DNA of 19,508 bases from Oscillospiraceae bacterium (GTDB lineage: Bacteria; Bacillota; Clostridia; Oscillospirales; Oscillospiraceae), in assembly GCA_009776905.1 (NCBI GenBank), contig WRMX01000004.1:35224-54731 (forward strand). Direction: 5' to 3'. Made by a program: the position numbers and the translations under genes. The notes under the pieces were generated by a model, which saw nothing but the letters and a program-made list of their open reading frames with translations, did not search any database and had not been told where the DNA came from. This document shows, piece after piece, positions 1 through 7,511 of this stretch. How positions within the stretch are numbered: the first letter of the stretch is position 1; each line of letters begins with the position of its first letter.

Positions 1-674
1 TTAATATAGAAATATCGCAAAAAGTATATAAGCGTGAACATATTGGAGATGAATGTCGCAAGAGCAGCTCCTGCAACCCCCATCCCAAGCCCGAAATCAA
101 ATATAAAGAGGGGGTCGAGCACAAGGTTCAAAAGCCCCCCCATTGACAGACCGAAACCGGCGGTCTTCGCCGCACCGTCGGTGCGGATAAAATGCGACAG
201 GACCATCGACAGCAATGACGGCACGGCGCCAAGGCTTACCACCCAGAATAAATAGTCCCCCGCATACTTCCTCGTATCGTCGGCAGAACCCAGTATATTG
301 AGAAAAAACCCACCGAAGAGCAGTGTCAGTATCGAAAGGACAGCGGCGACGATCAACGATGAATACAGCCCGAAAGCGGTGGCCTTCCGTGCGGAATCGC
401 GATCTTTAGCGCCAATATGCCTTGCCGCAACGCTCGCCGCTCCGATGCCGAATAAATTGGCGAGAGCAGTGAGAGCAAGCATCAATGGCGCAACAAGAGA
501 CACCGCAGCGACCTGGCTCGGATCTCCGAGCTGCCCGACGAAAAAAGTGTCCGCCATATTATATACAAGCGAAATAATCTGGCTGATAACAGCGGGAAAA
601 GCAAGGCTCACGACTGCTCGCCTCACGTTCGCGGTCTCAAAGAGATAGGTTTTGTCATGTTTTACACGTGGCAC
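1..674 (-). CDS. MATE family multidrug/Na+ (or H+) antiporter, N-terminal half (cut by window edge)
   Basis: The reverse strand is open from position 674 to the window edge, giving about 224 residues of a family usually near 450. After a short cytosolic start it reads VVSLAFPAVISQIISLVYNM and then ADTFFVGQLGDP, the classic first helix and loop of MATE transporters. Further on are GIGAASVAARHIGAKD, HFIRTDGAAKTAG, LNLVLDPLFIFDF and GVAGAALATFISN, all family landmarks. About six hydrophobic helices are present, so the missing part is the second bundle. The family exports cationic drugs and metabolites across the inner membrane using an ion gradient; the substrate here is unknown. The start is GTG: GGAGG lies at 685-689 and no in-frame ATG lies near the start. 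The gene follows mgtE by 65 bases with no terminator between, so cotranscription is likely. Identification as MATE is firm. Confidence 0.93.
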   Translation of the reverse strand, partial: MPRVKHDKTYLFETANVRRAVVSLAFPAVISQIISLVYNMADTFFVGQLGDPSQVAAVSLVAPLMLALTALANLFGIGAASVAARHIGAKDRDSARKATAFGLYSSLIVAAVLSILTLLFGGFFLNILGSADDTRKYAGDYLFWVVSLGAVPSLLSMVLSHFIRTDGAAKTAGFGLSMGGLLNLVLDPLFIFDFGLGMGVAGAALATFISNMFTLIYFLRYFYI

Positions 675-694
675 TATCTCCCAACCTCCTCGCT

Positions 695-724
695 AATGCT
701 GCTTCACGAAAATGCTACTTCACG
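695..724. repeat. short direct repeat between mgtE and the MATE gene
   Basis: Two 14-base copies, AATGCTGCTTCACG at 695-708 and AATGCTACTTCACG at 711-724, differ at one base and lie 16 bases apart. They fill most of the gap between the mgtE stop and the MATE ribosome binding site. The role is unknown; it may be a small local duplication. There is no sign of a terminator in this gap. Confidence 0.6.
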
Positions 725-739
725 CTTATGCAATGAGCG

Positions 740-2065
740 CTAGATATGGAAAACAGCTTTTGCAATACCGAAGAACACAAGCAAGGCACCGGCATCCACG
801 ATCGTCGTTATGACCGGCGCTGCCATGACGGCAGGATCGAGCTTGCACTTTCTGGCAAACAACGGGAGCAGGCAACCAACGGACTTAGACAAAACAACCG
901 TAACCAAGAGCGCCAGCGACACGCTGAACCCAATGGATGCGCTCCTGTTCATGATAAGAATTCTGCCAAAATTGACAATTGCCAACGCCCCGCCGCATAT
1001 GACGGACACGCGCAGTTCCTTCCACCATACTTTTAGGATGTCGGAAGTCTCTATCTCCTCCAGCGCGATGCCGCGGATAACGAGGGTCGAGCTCTGCGAC
1101 CCTGCGTTGCCGCCGGTGTCCATGAGCATCGGGATGAATGTGACAAGCACGGGCATGACAGCAAGCGCATCTTCAAAACCGCCGATTATCGAACCTGTGA
1201 TCGTAGCGGTCAACATCAGGAGCATGAGCCAAAGTATCCTGTTTTTGGAAAGCTTCCAGATGCTCGTCTTCATATACGGCTCGTCGGACGGTGACATGGC
1301 GGCCATGATCTCGAAGTCCTCAGTGGCCTCTTCTTCCTGGACCTCCAACACATCGTCGACGGTGACAATTCCGACCAATCTGTTTTCATTGTCCACAACG
1401 GGCATAGCCAGCAAGCCGTATTTTCTGAAGTCGTTCGTAATGCCCTCTTTGTCTTCGCTTGTGGAAGCAAAAATAATGTCGCGGTCCATAATATCGCCGA
1501 TTCTATCGTTCAATGACGACAAAAGCAGCGTCTTGACCGAAACCGCTCCGAGCAGCCTCCTCGCGGTATCGATGACATAGCATGTATAAATAGTCTCCTT
1601 GTCGACGCCGTCGCGCCGGATACGATCAAAGGCCTCCGCGACGGTCAAGTGCTCCTTTAAATCGACATATTCGATCGTCATAATGCTGCCTGCGCTGCCT
1701 TCCGGGTATTTGAGAAAGTTATTGATGATATCGCGTTTGTCTGCCGGAAGGTTGCTTAGGACCCTTTTTACGACTCCGGCAGGCATCTCTTCGATGAAAT
1801 CAACAGCGTCGTCGACAAACAGCTCGTCGATAATATGGCTGATTTCGAAATCTTTGATGGCATCGACGATGTTTTGCTGCATGCCGCTTGATAAATATGC
1901 AAAAACCTCCGCAGCAGTATCTTTTGGCAACATTCGGAAGTATTTGACAGCCTGCTGGTCGTCAAGTTCTTCCAGTCCCTCCGCAATGTCGACCGGATTG
2001 GAATTCTTTATAGATTCCTTTAGAGCGGCGAAATCGCGCGGGGTCACATCAATGGTGATACGCAT
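740..2065 (-). CDS. mgtE: Magnesium transporter MgtE
   Basis: This is a 441-residue protein of typical MgtE length. Residues about 5-130 form the helical MgtE N domain (EGLEELDDQQAVKYFRMLP, FIEEMPAGVVKRVLSNLP). Residues about 130-255 form a CBS pair (GSIMTIEYVDLKEHLTVAEA; AMPVVDNENRLVGIVTVDDV). After a connecting plug helix, five membrane segments follow from about residue 280, with the diagnostic PMLMDTGGNAGSQSS and the last-helix ITTIVDAGALLVFF. Asp424 there lines up with the pore Mg2+-binding Asp of characterised MgtE. In the family, the N and CBS domains bind Mg2+ and close the channel when internal Mg2+ is high. The start is ATG, preceded by GAGGGGG. Transcription comes from the promoter at 2311-2339 and passes a structured leader with an intrinsic terminator at 2099-2142, which suggests ion-sensing attenuation. 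The MATE gene follows downstream. Identity is secure. Confidence 0.97.
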   Translation of the reverse strand: MRITIDVTPRDFAALKESIKNSNPVDIAEGLEELDDQQAVKYFRMLPKDTAAEVFAYLSSGMQQNIVDAIKDFEISHIIDELFVDDAVDFIEEMPAGVVKRVLSNLPADKRDIINNFLKYPEGSAGSIMTIEYVDLKEHLTVAEAFDRIRRDGVDKETIYTCYVIDTARRLLGAVSVKTLLLSSLNDRIGDIMDRDIIFASTSEDKEGITNDFRKYGLLAMPVVDNENRLVGIVTVDDVLEVQEEEATEDFEIMAAMSPSDEPYMKTSIWKLSKNRILWLMLLMLTATITGSIIGGFEDALAVMPVLVTFIPMLMDTGGNAGSQSSTLVIRGIALEEIETSDILKVWWKELRVSVICGGALAIVNFGRILIMNRSASIGFSVSLALLVTVVLSKSVGCLLPLFARKCKLDPAVMAAPVITTIVDAGALLVFFGIAKAVFHI

Positions 2066-2304
2066 TTATTACACCCCCTCGTATTTAGTGTTTGCATGAA
2101 AAAAGCGCCCTCAAGCGTACCGGAAATGTAACACTGAGGCGCGACAATCAAACAAGGGGAAGCCAAAGCGTCAGCTCAGACGATGCGTGAAACGCATGAC
2201 ATCCACCCAAGAGATTATCGCAAATGCAAAGACCGATGGCAGCAAGCCAAACTTTCTACTTCGTGGGTAATCGTCCATACGTTCACTCCCTCTCCAAAAA
2301 AGAT
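2066..2304 (-). promoter_or_regulatory. Structured 5' leader of mgtE, candidate riboswitch of unassigned class
   Basis: The stretch between the inferred mgtE transcription start (near 2304) and the start codon is about 240 nt, non-coding and rich in inverted repeats. Small hairpins are visible on the minus strand: TGGC/GCCA (2237-2240 with 2246-2249) and ATGCG/CGCAT (2183-2187 with 2193-2197). An intrinsic terminator at 2099-2142 sits just before the ribosome binding site. CTGACGC (minus strand, 2168-2174) can pair with the 5' arm of the terminator (GCGCCTCAG, 2134-2142, with a 2-nt bulge), so a competing antiterminator is possible. Mg2+ transporters in this phylum are often controlled by M-box RNAs, but the conserved M-box core (GUUAGGUGAGGCUCCU-like) is not found. 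The ligand is therefore unknown; Mg2+ or another ion is the natural guess. Confidence 0.55.
2099..2142 (-). terminator. Intrinsic terminator (attenuator) in the mgtE leader
   Basis: On the minus strand GCGCCTCA pairs with TGAGGGCGC with one bulged base. Inner pairs join GTGT and ACGC, the loop is short, and a run of six T follows directly (2099-2104). It lies upstream of the mgtE ribosome binding site and downstream of the mgtE promoter, so it would stop transcription before the gene. That position makes it an attenuator rather than an end-of-operon terminator. Confidence 0.8.
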
Positions 2305-2310
2305 ATATTC

Positions 2311-2339
2311 ATTAAACATCACTTTATTACGAATGTCAA
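2311..2339 (-). promoter_or_regulatory. Sigma-70/sigma-A type promoter for mgtE
   Basis: On the minus strand TTGACA (2334-2339) is followed after exactly 17 bases by TTTAAT (2311-2316). That is a perfect -35 and a five-of-six -10. It would start transcription near 2304 and drive mgtE and probably the MATE gene. Confidence 0.8.
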
Positions 2340-2342
2340 GGC

Positions 2343-2371
2343 TTGAAAAAAGAAAAATAATCATATATAAT
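2343..2371 (+). promoter_or_regulatory. Sigma-70/sigma-A type promoter for the deaminase-glycyl radical enzyme operon
   Basis: TTGAAA (2343-2348), a 17-base AT-rich spacer and a perfect TATAAT (2366-2371) lie about 38 bases before the deaminase start. The -35 box lies only 3 bases from the -35 box of the divergent mgtE promoter. The two boxes together form the dyad TCAAG-G-CTTGA at 2336-2346. Confidence 0.85.
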
Positions 2372-2408
2372 GCAAGCAGTACAAATTATCTAGGAGGGCA
2401 AGACTTAA

Positions 2409-2894
2409 ATGGAAAACCGCAAAGATAAAGACAACTACTACCTGGACATCGCCGAAACAGTGCTGAACAGATCCACCTGCCTGCGCCGCCAATATGGAGC
2501 GATCATCGTCCTCAACGACGAAATCATCGCGACAGGCTACAACGGCGCGCCCCGAGGCAGGCGCAATTGCATCGACCTCGGCAAATGCACAAGAGACTCC
2601 ATGGATGTTCCGCACGGAGAACGCTACGAACTGTGCAGGAGCGTGCATGCTGAGACGAACGCGATCATATCAGCAGCTCGCAGAGACATGATAGGCGCGA
2701 CTCTTTATCTTGCGGGTCGCGACGCAAAGACAGGGCAAATATTAAACGACACCACCCCCTGTCTCATGTGCCGCAGGCAGATCATCAATGCTGGCATTAC
2801 GCAAACAGTCTGCCGCATTAACGACGGCTCTCACATCGTCACAAGCACCCGCGATTGGGTGTTCAACGACGATTCACTTGAAGGAGGTTATTAA
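2409..2894 (+). CDS. Deoxycytidylate (dCMP) deaminase family protein
   Basis: This is a 161-residue zinc deaminase of the cytidine/deoxycytidylate superfamily. The zinc site is complete: the HAE motif in SVHAETNAI (His ligand plus catalytic Glu) and PCLMC in TPCLMCRRQIINAGI (two Cys ligands). The preceding ATGYNGAPRGRRNC and the Cys-rich LGKCTRDS region resemble dCMP deaminases of the ComEB type, which convert dCMP to dUMP for dTMP synthesis. The start is ATG with AGGAGGG at 2392-2398, and a near-consensus promoter lies just upstream. The stop codon abuts the next ATG with no gap, and the next gene's ribosome binding site lies inside the last codons, so the two are translationally coupled. 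The family assignment is strong. Its pairing with a glycyl radical enzyme means the true substrate could be something other than dCMP. Confidence 0.9.
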   Translation: MENRKDKDNYYLDIAETVLNRSTCLRRQYGAIIVLNDEIIATGYNGAPRGRRNCIDLGKCTRDSMDVPHGERYELCRSVHAETNAIISAARRDMIGATLYLAGRDAKTGQILNDTTPCLMCRRQIINAGITQTVCRINDGSHIVTSTRDWVFNDDSLEGGY

Positions 2895-5390
2895 ATGGCT
2901 GAAGTATTTGAATTCGCGCCTGTCAGCGAAAGGATAGCGCGGATGCGCGAAAAGCGCGATGCATTCACCCAAGGCAAGCTCATCACGATCAACACCGAGC
3001 GCACAAAACTATATACGGAGTACTACAAGGCCCATCCAAACGAGTTCCCGCTCCTTAAGCGTTCAGGCGCGGTGCTGTATTGGGCGCAAAACCACGAGGC
3101 TAATGTTTTTGATGATGACATCATTGTCGGCACGCCCGGCCCTGACGAACGGAGCCTCGGCGTCTATGTCGACAACAGCCCCGAATGGATTCTCGGCATC
3201 ATCGACGAAGAAACATTCAAAAAAGCATGGCAGTCCGAGGGCGCCATCCGCATGAGCGACGAGCAACGGCAAATCCTCGCCGATGCGTACGAGGTCTGGA
3301 AAGACATCAGCATCAGCAAAATGTTTGAAGGCGCAATCACTGAGGACTACTATCCCGCTTTCGGGACCGGCCCCTGCATGAACTATTTCGCCGATCGCGA
3401 CGGCAAGATCAGGATCAACGGCATGATCCAAGGCCACTATGTCGCTAACTTCAACAAAGCTGTCAACACGGGTTTTGGCGAGGTCCGGCGCCAGGCATTG
3501 GCAAAAATCGAGGAGCACAAAGGCCAAGTTTTCGGGGACTGGGCCAAAAAGCATATTTTCTATCATTCAATGGTGCGTGTTTGCGATGCCGCCATATTGC
3601 TGGCGCAAAACTACGCTGCGTCCTGCCGCGCAAAGGCTGCCAAAACATCCGATGCCGAGCGTAAAGCGGAGCTGCTCCGCATGGCTGATTCCCTCGAGTG
3701 GATCATGGACAAGCCTGCCCGGACATATTGGGAAGGCCTGCAGGTCATCATCCTTTATCAGCTTCTGCTCGTTGCGGATTGCCAGCAGCATGGCCAGTCA
3801 ATGGGCCGCGTCGATAAATATGTCGACCATCTGCTCCAAAAGGAGCTTAAAGAGGGGACAATCACCATCGAGCAAGCGCAGGAATATACCGATGCGTTCT
3901 TGCTCCGCATTTGCGACATCATGATCGTCCACGGCATGATGCTCAACAACAAGCGCGTCATCGAGCTCAACGAAAACGGGATGAACGCATATATGGCTAT
4001 ATATTCCGGCATGACAGCCACCGGCGGCATCGTCCTGACGATCGGCGGGTCTAAAGCGAACGGCGATGACGACTGCAACACGGTCACTAGCCTCATGCTG
4101 CAGGCATACGGCAGAATGAAGGTGCCTGATCCGACCGTCGCTTTGCGCATACATCCCGGCACTCCCGAGGATATATGGCGCCTCGGCATCGAATGCAGCA
4201 AGCTATGCGGCGGTATGCCGCAGCTCGTCAACGACTCTATCGTCATTCCTTCCATGATGAGCTGGGGGTTCACCCACGAGGATGCTGCAGATTACAGCAT
4301 TGTCGGCTGCGTCGAGCCCGGCGGGACCGGCAACGAATGGTCCGCTTCCGGCAACGACGGCGGCAATTCAATTTGGGACATGATGGAGGTCATTTCGCTC
4401 ATCATCAACGGCGGAGTCTCCCCGCGCTCCGGCAAAACCGCCATGCCTTTGCCGAAATTCTATGAATACGAGAGCTTCGAGCAGTTGAAAGAGTCCTTTG
4501 AGAAGCTCGTCGACTATTGCATGAATTGGACTGTTTCATATACCTCTATGTATGAGCTTGCATATTCGCAATATTTCCCATGCATCGTCGCATCATCGAT
4601 GATGGAAGGCTGCATGGAATCCGGCAAGGATGTGACAGAGGGCGGAGCTAAATACAACAGGACCGGCCTTACCGCATGCGGGACGTCCAACGTCGGCGAC
4701 AGCCTCATGGCAATCAAAAAGCTTTGCTTCGACGACAAAACCATTTCGTTGCGCACCCTCTATGATGCCCTGCAAGCCGACTGGGTCGGTTATGAGGACC
4801 TCCGCCAGCAAGTCATCAATGAAGTTCCGCATTATGGCAACGACATTGAGGAAGTCGATGAGCTCGCGTCATGGGCGCTCGAGAAATTCGCAGACAAGAT
4901 TGGCTCGCTTCACGGCCCGCGCGGAAGATACTGCGGCGGTACGTTTACGATGACTTCGCACATCATGTTCGGCAAGATGATCGGCGCGACGCCTGATGGC
5001 AGAAAGGCCGGCGATCCCATAGCTGATGCCATTTCTCCGCGCCAGGGCTTCGATAAAAACGGGCCGACGGCATATCTCCGCAGCGCCGCCAAGCTCCCGC
5101 ATTCCAAGCTTGCCAACGGCGACCAGCTCAATATCCGTTTCTCTCCGACGGCCGTCATGGGCGAAGCGGGCGCGATGAAGCTCAGAGAGCTTATCGCCAC
5201 ATATTTCGAGCTCGGCGGCATGCAAGTGCAGTTCAATGTCGTGGGTACTGAAAAGCTCCGCGAGGCGCAAAAGGAACCGCTGGAGAACAAGGACCTGATC
5301 GTCCGCATCGCAGGGTTCTCCACATACTTCGTCACTCTGTCGCAGGAAGTTCAAAACGACTTCATCATGCGCACGGAGCAAAGCATGTAG
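2895..5390 (+). CDS. Glycyl radical enzyme, dehydratase/lyase (PFL-like) type, substrate unknown
   Basis: The 831-residue protein has both hallmarks of the family. The thiyl-radical loop is SIVGCVEPGG, with Cys472 and Glu474. The C-terminal glycyl radical loop is RIAGFSTYFVTLSQEVQ, with Gly807. GATPDGRKAGDPIADAISP, shared across the family, is also present. A single Cys followed by V-E-P marks the dehydratase/lyase branch; pyruvate formate-lyase has Cys-Cys. Length and Cys-Gly spacing suit several such enzymes (diol and choline/TMA, hydroxyproline and isethionate lyases). The GWHD motif I expect after the Cys loop in glycerol/propanediol dehydratases is absent: ours reads GNEWSASGNDGGN. The enzyme works in the anaerobic cytosol and needs a radical-SAM activase, which is not in this window. 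It is coupled to the deaminase upstream and ended by a hairpin at 5416-5447. The specific reaction cannot be named. Confidence 0.93.
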   Translation: MAEVFEFAPVSERIARMREKRDAFTQGKLITINTERTKLYTEYYKAHPNEFPLLKRSGAVLYWAQNHEANVFDDDIIVGTPGPDERSLGVYVDNSPEWILGIIDEETFKKAWQSEGAIRMSDEQRQILADAYEVWKDISISKMFEGAITEDYYPAFGTGPCMNYFADRDGKIRINGMIQGHYVANFNKAVNTGFGEVRRQALAKIEEHKGQVFGDWAKKHIFYHSMVRVCDAAILLAQNYAASCRAKAAKTSDAERKAELLRMADSLEWIMDKPARTYWEGLQVIILYQLLLVADCQQHGQSMGRVDKYVDHLLQKELKEGTITIEQAQEYTDAFLLRICDIMIVHGMMLNNKRVIELNENGMNAYMAIYSGMTATGGIVLTIGGSKANGDDDCNTVTSLMLQAYGRMKVPDPTVALRIHPGTPEDIWRLGIECSKLCGGMPQLVNDSIVIPSMMSWGFTHEDAADYSIVGCVEPGGTGNEWSASGNDGGNSIWDMMEVISLIINGGVSPRSGKTAMPLPKFYEYESFEQLKESFEKLVDYCMNWTVSYTSMYELAYSQYFPCIVASSMMEGCMESGKDVTEGGAKYNRTGLTACGTSNVGDSLMAIKKLCFDDKTISLRTLYDALQADWVGYEDLRQQVINEVPHYGNDIEEVDELASWALEKFADKIGSLHGPRGRYCGGTFTMTSHIMFGKMIGATPDGRKAGDPIADAISPRQGFDKNGPTAYLRSAAKLPHSKLANGDQLNIRFSPTAVMGEAGAMKLRELIATYFELGGMQVQFNVVGTEKLREAQKEPLENKDLIVRIAGFSTYFVTLSQEVQNDFIMRTEQSM

Positions 5391-5415
5391 CACCGGCGTT
5401 ATTTGTCCATTACAC

Positions 5416-5447
5416 GAACCTCCCACGACAATAATCGTGGGAGGTTC
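5416..5447 (+). terminator. Perfect 13-bp hairpin between convergent operons, probable terminator
   Basis: GAACCTCCCACGA (5416-5428), a loop CAATAA and the exact complement TCGTGGGAGGTTC (5435-5447) lie 25 bases after the glycyl radical enzyme stop. The T-tract after it is weak (CCGTTT). The stem reads the same in both directions and also lies downstream of the convergent reductase gene, so it may serve both operons. Confidence 0.7.
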
Positions 5448-5496
5448 CGTTTACAATACAAACCCGGTGAGGTAAGGGCGTGAAATCTGCCAATCA

Positions 5497-7500
5497 TTAA
5501 TACCGCCCGATGTCGCGCGCTATCTGGTAAGCCGTTTGCGTTGCAGTCACGACATCCTTTGGCGACAAGCAGTCACCGATCTGATAAAACTCCGGCGCGC
5601 AATCATACAGTGCAGCAGCCTCCTCCATCAATGGCCGCTGCCCGACGGCGCAAACGACCGTGTCCGCATCGATGAATAGCTTGCCATTCCTGTCCTCGAC
5701 AGCGAGCCCCTCCGTGGTGATTTCCAATGCCTTGGTCGATACTGAGATTGCGAGCTTGGGCAGCTTTTTCAGTTCTTCGGACAATGCAACGCCTTGCACG
5801 ATGTTCGCCCCCGCCTCCAGCAAACCCGGATTGCTTATCATCTCAGACGTTTCGACGTCCCCCGTTGATGCCAACGTCGTGGGAAGCATTTCGACCACAT
5901 TGACCGTCCTCCCGAGCCCCGCTAAAAACACGCCGAGTTCCAGCCCCACAAGCCCTCCGCCGATTATCGCAACGCGGTCGCCCGCCAGCGTGGGGTCGAG
6001 ATAAACGTCCTCCGCCATTAGAGCATGCTCGATCCCGGGTATGCCGGGCACAACAGGCCTGGCTCCGAGCGCTGCGATGATGACATCAGGCCGCAGCGAC
6101 ATCGCAAGTTTGGGAGTTACCTCAGTATTTAAGCGAACTTCAATAGCATTCTTTGATATCCTCAAGGCCTGCCTGTCGAGATATTCGCCCAGTTTTGCTT
6201 TGAACGGAACATTTCGCTCGCATCGCAACGTGCCCCCGAGTTCGCCCGTCTTCTCGCACAATATGACCTCATGGCCTCTTTCGGAAGCTGTCAGCGCAGC
6301 CTGCATGCCGCCGACCCCGCCCCCGACGACAAGGACCCTCCGCGGCTTTCGCGGAGGCGTTCCGAATATCACGTCGGATTCATGCCCGATGACAGGGTTG
6401 ATCGCGCAATAGAAGATGCCGCTTGCCGTGCTGCGCGAGAAGCATGTCATGCAGCGCAGGCATTTGTCAATGTCTTCCTCATGCCCGAGACGAGCCTTCA
6501 ACGGCAAATACGGATCGGCGAGCGTCTGCCGGCCGAGCTGCACGACATCCGCTTTTCCTGAGAGGATGATTTCTTCCATCATCGCAGGGTCTGTCAGCGC
6601 TCCGACGGTGGCGACCGGCGTCGTTACGTGCTTTTTAATCTCGGCGGCGTATTTCACGTTCACTCCGTCCGGCAGGAACATAGTCGGATGCGTGATCATG
6701 CTCGCGCTTTCGACTTCATGATGCCCCGCAGAAACATGGATCAGGTCTACCTTGCCGTCGAGAGCTTTTGCGATCCTGACCCCCTCATCGATGTCGTATC
6801 CGTCGTCCAAGCACTCAGAGCCGCTGATGCGGATCTCAATGGGCATGTCCGGGCCGACTGCCCGCCTGACAGCTTCGATGACCGCAAGAGGAAAGCGCAT
6901 CCTGTTCTCTATGGAGCCTCCCCATCTGTCAGTCCTCTTATTGTCACGTGGCGACATGAACTGTGCCAACAGCCAGCCATGGCCGCCATGGAGAGTGATC
7001 ATCCCAAAGCCGCATTGCTTTGCGAATAGCGCTGCATCGGCGTGGCATTTTATCAGCCGCTCGATCCATTCTTCGTCCATGGCTCTGATTTCAACGCCAT
7101 CAGGACGCACTTCGTCGATGAGACCATATATGAAGCCTTCGTTCGCGGCCATGACATTGCCATTTTTGCCGGCATGGTTAAGCTCGACGGCAGCGACGGC
7201 TCCGTGCCGCTTGATGGCTTCCGATGTGCGCGTGAAGCTGCCGCGTCCTTTTACATCATCGCCGCGCAGTTGAAACGGATGGCTGTGCCCGGCGCGGGTA
7301 TCGACCATCATGTCGCCGATGCAGACAGACGCAAATCCGCCAAGGGCTTTGACTTCATAAAACATCGTCGCATTATCGTCGAGGAAGTTTTCCGACGTCA
7401 GCCTGTATATGTCTTGCGGAGATGAGAATATCCTGTTGCGGAATAGCGTCCGCCCTAGCCGGATTGGCTCGAACAGTTTCTCGTATTTCAATACACCCAT
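5497..7500 (-). CDS. Old-Yellow-Enzyme/FadH-type NAD(P)H:flavin oxidoreductase with Fe-S and FAD domains
   Basis: The 667-residue protein has the three-part build of 2,4-dienoyl-CoA reductase, 2-enoate reductase and trimethylamine dehydrogenase. An N-terminal FMN TIM barrel covers about 1-350 (ELNHAGKNG; HGGHGWLLAQFMSPRDNKR; GGSIENRMRF). The Cys cluster CLRCMTCFSRSTASGIFYC (C-x2-C-x2-C-x11-C) would hold one 4Fe-4S. FAD and NAD(P) Rossmann segments follow at about 387 (VLVVGGGVGGMQAAL) and 508 (VAIIGGGLVGLEL). These enzymes pass electrons from NAD(P)H through FAD and Fe-S to FMN to reduce an activated C=C bond, or oxidise amines. The residue after HG is Trp176, where relatives usually carry the catalytic Tyr. 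AAGGAGG stands before the ATG. It is the last gene of the ABC transporter operon, 11 bases after the permease, so it probably acts on the imported compound. Confidence 0.9.
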   Translation of the reverse strand: MGVLKYEKLFEPIRLGRTLFRNRIFSSPQDIYRLTSENFLDDNATMFYEVKALGGFASVCIGDMMVDTRAGHSHPFQLRGDDVKGRGSFTRTSEAIKRHGAVAAVELNHAGKNGNVMAANEGFIYGLIDEVRPDGVEIRAMDEEWIERLIKCHADAALFAKQCGFGMITLHGGHGWLLAQFMSPRDNKRTDRWGGSIENRMRFPLAVIEAVRRAVGPDMPIEIRISGSECLDDGYDIDEGVRIAKALDGKVDLIHVSAGHHEVESASMITHPTMFLPDGVNVKYAAEIKKHVTTPVATVGALTDPAMMEEIILSGKADVVQLGRQTLADPYLPLKARLGHEEDIDKCLRCMTCFSRSTASGIFYCAINPVIGHESDVIFGTPPRKPRRVLVVGGGVGGMQAALTASERGHEVILCEKTGELGGTLRCERNVPFKAKLGEYLDRQALRISKNAIEVRLNTEVTPKLAMSLRPDVIIAALGARPVVPGIPGIEHALMAEDVYLDPTLAGDRVAIIGGGLVGLELGVFLAGLGRTVNVVEMLPTTLASTGDVETSEMISNPGLLEAGANIVQGVALSEELKKLPKLAISVSTKALEITTEGLAVEDRNGKLFIDADTVVCAVGQRPLMEEAAALYDCAPEFYQIGDCLSPKDVVTATQTAYQIARDIGRY

Positions 7501-7511
7501 GATTTTCCTCC

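Noticed and set aside
298..648. 116-codon open frame on the plus strand
   Set aside because: Antisense to the MATE gene, whose motifs are clear on the minus strand.
810..1580. 256-codon open frame on the plus strand inside mgtE
   Set aside because: Ser/Ile-rich composition with no family motif, fully antisense to a secure mgtE gene; it is a shadow frame.
2066..2304. M-box (ykoK) riboswitch call for the mgtE leader
   Set aside because: Context fits, but the conserved core sequence was not found by eye, so I report only an unassigned leader.
5463..5474. 12-base match CCCGGTGAGGTA shared with 19388-19399
   Set aside because: A 12-base match is expected by chance in a window of this size, and the flanks differ.
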